Positions 59,677 through 64,000 of a stretch of DNA of 64,000 bases are shown piece after piece. How positions within the stretch are numbered: the stretch's first letter is position 1; each line of letters begins with the position of its first letter. The translations under genes were made by a program, and so were the position numbers. The notes below the pieces were generated by a model that saw nothing but the letters and a program-made list of their open reading frames with translations, was not told where the DNA came from and made no database searches. Origin of the DNA: Streptomyces parvulus (GTDB taxonomy: Bacteria; Actinomycetota; Actinomycetes; Streptomycetales; Streptomycetaceae). The stretch lies in the NCBI RefSeq assembly GCF_014648855.1, contig NZ_BMRX01000016.1:62001-126000 (forward strand), given 5' to 3'.

Positions 59677-60495
59677 GTGGCAGACGATTCGAAGAGTGAC
59701 AGCAGAGCAGTGATCGGGTCGTACGTGGCGGTGGGGGACAGCTTCACCGAAGGCGTCGGCGACCCCGGCCCCGACGGGGCGTTCGTCGGCTGGGCCGACC
59801 GGTTCGCCGTACTGCTCGCGGACCGGCGCCCCGTGGGCGACTTCACGTACACGAACCTCGCGGTCCGCGGCAGGCTGCTCGACCAGATCGTGGCCGAGCA
59901 GGTCCCGCGGGTCGCCGAACTCGCCCCGGACCTGGTCTCGTTCGCGGCCGGCGGCAACGACATCCTGCGCCCCGGCACCGACCCCGACGAGGTCGCCGAG
60001 CGCTTCGAGGGGGCGGTCGCCGCGCTGGCGGAGGCGGCCGGAACCGTCCTCGTGACGACGGGCTTCGACACCCGTGGCGTCCCCGTGCTCAAGCATCTGC
60101 GCGGCAAGATCGCCACCTACAACGGACACGTCCGCGCCATCGCCGACCGGTACGGGTGCCCGGTGCTCGACCTCTGGTCGCTCCGGAGCGTGCAGGACCG
60201 CAGGGCGTGGGACGCCGACCGGCTGCACCTGTCCGCGGAGGGTCACACCCGGGTGGCGCTGCGCGCGGGACAGGCGCTCGGCCTGCCGGTGCCGGCCGAC
60301 CCCGACCAGGTCTGGCCCCCGCTGCCGTACCGCGCCGCGCTGGACGTGCGCCGGGACGACGTGCACTGGGCGCGCGAGTACCTGGTGCCGTGGATCGGGC
60401 GTCGGCTCCGGGGCCAGTCCTCGGGCGACCACGTGACCGCGAAGGGGGCGCTGTCGCCGGACGACATCAGGACGCGGATCGGCGCGGTGGCCTGA
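59677..60495 (+). CDS. SGNH/GDSL-family hydrolase
   Basis: This 272-aa esterase-like protein has the GDS nucleophile motif YVAVGDSFTEG near residue 20, the oxyanion glycine and asparagine in FAAGGNDILRPG, and the catalytic Asp-His block DADRLHLSAEGHTRVA. It has no signal peptide, so it acts inside the cell, and its natural ester substrate is unknown. GTG 59677 has AAGGTGA about 13 bases upstream; an ATG at 59667 is out of frame. It converges with the TetR gene. Confidence 0.92.
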   Translation: MADDSKSDSRAVIGSYVAVGDSFTEGVGDPGPDGAFVGWADRFAVLLADRRPVGDFTYTNLAVRGRLLDQIVAEQVPRVAELAPDLVSFAAGGNDILRPGTDPDEVAERFEGAVAALAEAAGTVLVTTGFDTRGVPVLKHLRGKIATYNGHVRAIADRYGCPVLDLWSLRSVQDRRAWDADRLHLSAEGHTRVALRAGQALGLPVPADPDQVWPPLPYRAALDVRRDDVHWAREYLVPWIGRRLRGQSSGDHVTAKGALSPDDIRTRIGAVA

Positions 60496-60540
60496 GCACG
60501 CGTGGAGGGGCGGACCGTGCCGGACGGGCCGGCCCGAACG

Positions 60541-60564
60541 GGTCTGGTCTGGTCTGGTCTGGTC
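60541..60564. repeat. Pentanucleotide tandem repeat (GGTCT)x4
   Basis: Four GGTCT units plus GGTC lie in the convergent gap between the SGNH hydrolase and TetR genes. Such short repeats vary in copy number; no coding effect is expected here. Confidence 0.7.
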
Positions 60565-60580
60565 GGTGGACGGGACCGGC

Positions 60581-60602
60581 CCCCGTCCCGGGCCGGACGG
60601 GG
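60581..60602. terminator. Bidirectional terminator between SGNH and TetR genes
   Basis: CCCCGTCC-cgggcc-GGACGGGG is a perfect 8-bp stem located four bases beyond the minus-strand TetR stop and 86 bases past the plus-strand hydrolase. Confidence 0.55.
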
Positions 60603-60606
60603 CGGG

Positions 60607-61227
60607 TCAGCGGCGGAGACCGGCCTCCGCCCCCTGCGGCAGCCCCAGCTCCCGCGTCAGGGCCTCGTCCGTCCACTCCCGCGCGCGGGCGCGGGACACC
60701 GTGCCCGCGTACGACGTGAGCTGTACGGCGAGCCCGTCGAGGAACGCCGTCAGCCGCAGGGCCGCGCCCTCCGGGTCCGGGCAGGGGAACTCCCCGGCGG
60801 CCACACCCTCGGCGATGACCTCGGTGATCGCGGCCTTCCAGCGGCGGTCCAGCTCCGCCGTGACCTCCCGCAGCGCGGGTTCGCGCAGCGCGGCCGCCCA
60901 GCCCTCGATCCACAGCCGCCAGCCCTTGGCCTGCCCGGTCGGCGCGTACCACCGCACGGCGGTCCGCAGGCGGCGCAGGGCCGGCGTACGGCGGCCCAGG
61001 AGGCGGCGCAGGTGGGCCAGGTCGTCCTCGGCGGCCCGCGCGAAGGCGGCGGCGACCAGCTTCTCCTTGGTGGTGAAGTGGTAGAGCACCAGCGCGTTGC
61101 TCACCCCGAGCGCGGCGGCCACGTCGGCGATCCGCAGCGCGTCGACGCCCCGCGCCGATATCTGCTCCACCGCGGCGCGCAGCATCTCCTCGCGCCGCTC
61201 GGCCACACTCAGCCGGACCCTCGCCAT
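60607..61227 (-). CDS. TetR-family regulator (BetI-like C-terminus)
   Basis: The 206-aa regulator has a TetR helix-turn-helix at residues 8-55 (ERREEMLRAAVEQISARGVD, RIADVAAALGVSNALVLYHF, TTKEKLVAAAF) and a ligand-binding part with FLDGLAVQL that resembles the BetI-like C-terminal domain. ATG 61227 is chosen because GGGGGGA lies upstream and the longer in-frame start adds unrelated residues. It is divergent from the MBL-fold hydrolase gene, with 90 bp between starts, and probably regulates it. Confidence 0.9.
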   Translation of the reverse strand: MARVRLSVAERREEMLRAAVEQISARGVDALRIADVAAALGVSNALVLYHFTTKEKLVAAAFARAAEDDLAHLRRLLGRRTPALRRLRTAVRWYAPTGQAKGWRLWIEGWAAALREPALREVTAELDRRWKAAITEVIAEGVAAGEFPCPDPEGAALRLTAFLDGLAVQLTSYAGTVSRARAREWTDEALTRELGLPQGAEAGLRR

Positions 61228-61317
61228 GCCCGTCCCCCCGATGCCCCGGACACGATCAGTCGGTGTCACACGAGACGACCATAATGAAAGCCTGACCTAC
61301 TCCACGTGGAGGTTACC

Positions 61318-62511
61318 GTGGCCGGATTCCGTTCCCCGAGCCCAGGGCTCCGCACGCCGCGGCCCGCGGCCTTCGGCGCGGACCCCAGCGGTGAGCGCAT
61401 GGCGCGCATCCGCAGATCGCCGCACTTCAGCGACGGCGTCTTCCAGAACCCCGGCGGCACCGCCCGGACCCGGCCCTCCGGATCGGCCCGTGAGTTCGCC
61501 CGCGTCTACTTCGACCGGGAGTCCCGGCTGCGCCGTGCGCCGCGCGGGCCCGTCCCGGTGCACGCCACCACCCTCGCCGACCTCGCCCGGCCGCCCGCCA
61601 CCGGACTCCGGCTGACCTGGATGGGGCACTCCAGCGTCCTCGCGGAGATCGACGGGCAGCGGGTGCTCTTCGACCCGGTGTGGGGCGAGCGCTGCTCCCC
61701 GTTCCCCTTCGCCGGCCCCAGGCGGCTGCACCCGGCCCCGGTCCCGCTGGCCGCCCTCGGACCGGTCGACGTCGTCGTGATCTCCCACGACCACTACGAC
61801 CACCTGGACATGCCCACGATCAAGGCGCTGGCCGGCACGGACACCCTGTTCGCCGTGCCGCTCGGGGTCGGCGCCCACCTCGAACACTGGGGCGTGCCCG
61901 CCGGCCGCCTCCGCGAGCTGGACTGGCACGAGTCGACCCGCGTCGGCGGCCTCACCCTGACCGCGACCCCGGCCCGCCACTTCTGCGGGCGCGGCCTGCG
62001 CAACACCCAGCACACCCTCTGGGCGTCGTGGGTCGTCGCGGGGGAGGAGCACCGCGTCTACCACAGCGGGGACACGGGTTACTTCGACGGCTTCCGGGAC
62101 ATCGGCGCGGCGCACGGCCCGTTCGACGCCACGATGATCCAGATCGGGGCGTACTCGCACTTCTGGCCCGACATCCACATGACGCCCGAGGAGGGCGTGC
62201 GGGCCCACCTCGACCTCCAGGGAGGCGCCCCGGCCGGCGTGCTGCTGCCGATCCACTGGGGGTCCTTCAACCTCGCGCCGCACGCCTGGGCGGAGCCGGG
62301 GGAGTGGACGAAGGACGCGGGCGAGGAGGCGGGCCAGGTGGTGGCGTCTCCGAGGCCGGGGGAGCCGTTCGAGCCGGCGGGGAAGGTGCCGGTGGAGGCG
62401 TGGTGGCGGGCGGTGTCGGAGCCGATCGCGCACACCTGGCGGCGTCCCCGGTCCGCCGAGGACGCGGGTGGGGCGAGCAGGGGGGATCTGGACCTCGCGG
62501 GGGAGCGGTGA
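61318..62511 (+). CDS. MBL-fold metallohydrolase (NAPE-PLD/UlaG-like)
   Basis: This 397-aa protein has the metallo-beta-lactamase motif SHDHYDHLDMP (HxHxDH), LTWMGHSSVLAEIDGQRVLF and FDPVW at the start of the fold, ATPARHFCGRG and HSGDTGYFDGF, and the late histidine in LLPIHWGSFNLA. These match the N-acyl-phosphatidylethanolamine phospholipase D/UlaG branch, phosphodiesterases or lactonases bound to two zinc ions. GTG 61318 has GGAGGT just upstream; GTG 61306 is an alternative. The C-terminal 30 residues after FEPAGKVPVEAWW continue into a region next to pseudogene remnants, so the native tail may have been altered. Confidence 0.9.
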   Translation: MAGFRSPSPGLRTPRPAAFGADPSGERMARIRRSPHFSDGVFQNPGGTARTRPSGSAREFARVYFDRESRLRRAPRGPVPVHATTLADLARPPATGLRLTWMGHSSVLAEIDGQRVLFDPVWGERCSPFPFAGPRRLHPAPVPLAALGPVDVVVISHDHYDHLDMPTIKALAGTDTLFAVPLGVGAHLEHWGVPAGRLRELDWHESTRVGGLTLTATPARHFCGRGLRNTQHTLWASWVVAGEEHRVYHSGDTGYFDGFRDIGAAHGPFDATMIQIGAYSHFWPDIHMTPEEGVRAHLDLQGGAPAGVLLPIHWGSFNLAPHAWAEPGEWTKDAGEEAGQVVASPRPGEPFEPAGKVPVEAWWRAVSEPIAHTWRRPRSAEDAGGASRGDLDLAGER

Positions 62512-62648
62512 CGTCGACTGGCCCGCGGCGGCCACCACCGCCGCACGGCAGACCCGCCGCCTCCAGAGCCTCGCCGAGGACTTCCTGCTCCTCGCCCGCC
62601 TCGACACCAGCTTCTCCGCGGCCAACCCCGAAGCCTTCGACCTGACCG
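62512..62648 (+). pseudogene. Histidine kinase fragment, dimerisation-domain end
   Basis: The plus strand encodes TTAARQTRRLQSLAEDFLLL followed by ARLDTSF and PEAFDL, the familiar stretch just after the HisKA helix of a two-component sensor kinase (compare RLxxLxEDLLLLARLD...PVDL). There is no start, sensor or upstream His motif, and the match stops at about 62648, where inverted kinase sequence begins. It is a gene remnant that happens to remain open because of high GC. Confidence 0.7.
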
Positions 62649-62790
62649 CCGACGGTGACCTGCACGTGGTGCGCGGCGTGGCGGACGGCGTTGGCGACGA
62701 GGTTGCGCAGCAGCCGTTCGCGGTCGTCGGGGTTCCCGCACGCGTATGCCGGTGCTGTCGCGGGCGATGGCGAGTCCCAGCCCGGTGCCG
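62649..62790 (-). pseudogene. Inverted, rearranged histidine kinase ATPase fragments
   Basis: On the minus strand, 62649-62738 encodes DDRERLLRNLVANAVRHAAH, a kinase N-box, and 62743-62790 encodes GTGLGLAIARDSTGI, a kinase G2 box, in different frames. In a real kinase the N-box precedes the G2 box, but here the order is reversed, and both are inverted relative to the HisKA remnant at 62512. At least two rearrangement events are needed to produce this. Confidence 0.7.
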
Positions 62791-63184
62791 CCTCGCCCTC
62801 ACCCCCCGCGCCTTCGGCGCCCGCTTCGAGCTGCGCCTGCCCCGAGCCGTCGGCTGTGACGACGCCTGCGCGGAACTCGGCCTCACCCGCCACGTGGTGG
62901 GAACCGCACCCACCGAAGCGGCCGCCTTCGCGTTCGCGCGCGACTCCGACCTCCTCGTCACCGTCCCCGACATCACCGTCCGCCCGGTGGACACGGTGGC
63001 CGGTCTGACCGTGCTGGCCCTGCCGGTCGAGCTGCCGCCGGCCCCGGTGTACCTGTCATGGCACCAGCGCTACGACACCGACCCCGCGCACGTGTGGCTG
63101 CGCGACCTGGCGCGGACCGCGCTCGCATCGTGCGCGGAGGCCGGAGGGCCGCTGGACGGGGCGGCGCAGGGGGCCGGACGTTAG
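62791..63184 (+). pseudogene. LysR regulator C-terminal fragment
   Basis: The plus strand encodes the end of a LysR effector-binding domain: PRAFGARFELRLPRAVGCDD, then LLVTVPDITVRPVDTVAGLT, ELPPAPVYLSWHQRYDTDPA and HVWLRDLARTAL. That pattern (late WHxRxDxDPAHxWLR) is the normal C-terminus of LysR proteins. The helix-turn-helix and about 170 residues are missing, so it is truncated. Its TAG stop overlaps the convergent TetR stop by four bases. It may be the neighbour that once belonged to the TetR gene. Confidence 0.75.
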
Positions 63185-63786
63185 ACGGCCGGCTTCGCGG
63201 TCTTGTCGGTGAGGGTCCGCAGGAGTCCTTCGACGCCGTTGAGGAACGTCGCGGAGATCAGTTCCGGGTCGAAGAGGCAGCCGGCTGCCATGGCTCCGTC
63301 GCGGAGCATGACGAGGTGTCGTCCGGCGGCTTCGGCCTCGTCGCCGTTGACCTGGCCGAGCAGCTCGGTGAGCGTGTCGAGGAACCACTCCCGGTGGGCG
63401 ATGACGGCTCGGTGGATCGGATGGGCGGGGTCGAAGTACTCGGCGGCGGCGTTGAGGAAGGCGCAACCACGGAACCCGGGGGAGCGGATGCCTTCGGTGA
63501 TGGACCGGGCGACGGCCCGGACCTGCTCGGCCGGGGACCGGCTGCCGGCCACGGCGTCGGCGACCTGGGCGCGGATGGCGAGGTCCGCCTGGTCGAGGTA
63601 GGCGAGGACGAGTTCTTCCTTGCCGGCGAAGTGCCGGTACAGCGTGGCGCGGGTGACCTGCGCTTCGGCGGTGATCCGGTCGATGCCGACGGAGTGGATC
63701 CCCTCGGTGTAGAAGATCCGCGTCGCCGTGGCCAGAAGCCGTGCACGCGCTTCGGAAATCTTGCCGCCCTCCGTGCTCCGAGTCAT
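63181..63786 (-). CDS. TetR-family regulator
   Basis: The 201-aa regulator has an N-terminal TetR helix-turn-helix (ARLLATATRIFYTEGIHSVG, ITAEAQVTRATLYRHFAGKE) and a C-terminal domain with GFRGCAFLNAAAEYFDP, a pattern of regulators controlling small redox or transport genes. ATG 63786 gives the typical length. It is preceded by the inverted repeat GACCGA/TCGGTC (63790-63822), a likely autoregulatory operator. The target, normally a divergent gene, would start at or beyond the window end. Confidence 0.9.
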   Translation of the reverse strand: MTRSTEGGKISEARARLLATATRIFYTEGIHSVGIDRITAEAQVTRATLYRHFAGKEELVLAYLDQADLAIRAQVADAVAGSRSPAEQVRAVARSITEGIRSPGFRGCAFLNAAAEYFDPAHPIHRAVIAHREWFLDTLTELLGQVNGDEAEAAGRHLVMLRDGAMAAGCLFDPELISATFLNGVEGLLRTLTDKTAKPAV

Positions 63787-63789
63787 AAG

Positions 63790-63822
63790 GACCGAGCGTA
63801 CCGCATGGCAGAACGTTCGGTC
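63790..63822. promoter_or_regulatory. Candidate TetR operator
   Basis: GACCGA (63790-63795) and TCGGTC (63817-63822) are inverted 6-bp arms, and the right arm overlaps the palindrome GAACGTTC (63811-63818). The site starts three bases upstream of the TetR ATG. Confidence 0.4.
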
Positions 63823-63912
63823 TTGTCAGGTCGTCGCGCGAAGTCGTGCACGTCAGGAGCCGGAACGGCCGGAGCGGCGGACGCTTGGACTAGAAGTCCA
63901 GAGCTCTACTAC

Positions 63913-64000
63913 ATGGCCATTTCGGCCAACGTGCAGGTTGGCCCAGCCGAGACGGTGAGGCCGAAGCCCGTCGCGGGAGGAACAGCGCCTGGCCGCGAGG
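63913..64000 (+). CDS. Possible start of a truncated ORF at window end
   Basis: ATG 63913 opens a frame (MAISANVQVGPAETVRPKPV) that runs off the window. There is no clear ribosome binding site and the residues match nothing I know. TGGACT-aga-AGTCCA at about 63891-63905 could be a small hairpin in its leader. The rest of 63823-64000 shows nothing certain. Confidence 0.2.
   Translation, partial: MAISANVQVGPAETVRPKPVAGGTAPGRE

Noticed and set aside
62468..63184. 238-codon ORF as one intact protein
   Set aside because: The translation joins the MBL gene tail, a kinase scrap, antisense kinase sequence and a LysR end. This is a chimeric open frame, not a gene.
63728..63958. 76-codon ORF across the TetR promoter
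   Set aside because: It runs antisense through the TetR start and its operator, with Arg-rich composition and no similarity.
63823..64000. Cobalamin riboswitch or RNase P RNA at the window end
   Set aside because: GCGGGAGGAA and GCCGAAGCCC hint at such elements, but the conserved B12 box and the RNase P core helices are absent.

Overview
The window is very GC-rich (about 73%), uses GTG and TTG starts freely, and carries Streptomyces marker families (an SsgA-like sporulation protein, small actinobacterial proteins, a class-2 hopanoid locus). It is a Streptomyces chromosome arm or core-edge segment. From memory of gene order, it parallels the S. coelicolor SCO6719-SCO6773 interval (idi, shc, the second dxs and a riboswitch-controlled cell-wall hydrolase fall in the same order). 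That comparison was not computed here. The true genes were selected by family motifs, start sites with ribosome binding sites, and compact spacing.

Region 1 (1-8.6 kb): a UvrA-like ABC ATPase (cut by the window edge) behind an ABC-F ATPase, a GPP34 protein, an SsgA-like protein (probably SsgD), a secreted BNR-repeat protein, endonuclease V and several small proteins. Region 2 (8.6-17.1 kb): a saccharopine-dehydrogenase-like reductase, a three-gene acyl-CoA operon (alpha-methylacyl-CoA racemase type CaiB/BaiF protein, thiolase, FadB-type fusion), a MerR regulator and an amino-acid permease. Region 3 (17.2-24 kb): three secreted peptidases (M1, S15 and M14) and a BCCT osmolyte transporter. Region 4 (24-35.3 kb): D-amino-acid oxidase, a second ABC-F protein, Tex, an SCO6745-family protein, a GlxA-type regulator next to a DJ-1/PfpI enzyme, an atypical crotonase, an RsbW-like kinase, IPP isomerase and a CDF metal exporter.

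Region 5 (35.8-42.9 kb) is one compact plus-strand unit: two CDP-alcohol phosphotransferases, a nucleotidyltransferase, a glycerol-1-phosphate-dehydrogenase-like enzyme, a GT2 glycosyltransferase and a TagGH/Wzm-Wzt type exporter. It looks like the synthesis and export pathway for a glycerol- or polyol-phosphate glycopolymer. If the dehydrogenase really makes sn-glycerol-1-phosphate, the polymer would have the opposite glycerol stereochemistry to ordinary teichoic acids. This is the best candidate for an undescribed system here.

Region 6 (43.1-56.1 kb) is the hopanoid operon: a possible leader peptide, hpnC, hpnD, a 52-aa conserved-looking ORF, hpnE, a polyprenyl diphosphate synthase, shc, hpnG, hpnH, and dedicated copies of ispG and dxs, ending in an HpnO-like aminotransferase. 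The operon therefore carries its own MEP-pathway enzymes, makes FPP, converts it to squalene through HpnD/HpnC/HpnE, cyclises it to hopene, and extends it to aminobacteriohopanetriol-type hopanoids. IPP isomerase lies 9 kb upstream.

Region 7 (56.1-64 kb): an XRE-cupin regulator with two tandem inverted-repeat operators and a 40-aa membrane protein, a 208-bp MITE-like element, a tyrosine phosphatase, a c-di-AMP (ydaO) riboswitch in front of a LysM-M23 hydrolase, an SGNH hydrolase, two TetR regulators and an MBL-fold hydrolase. Between the last two lie scrambled remnants of a histidine kinase and a LysR regulator, evidence of past rearrangement.
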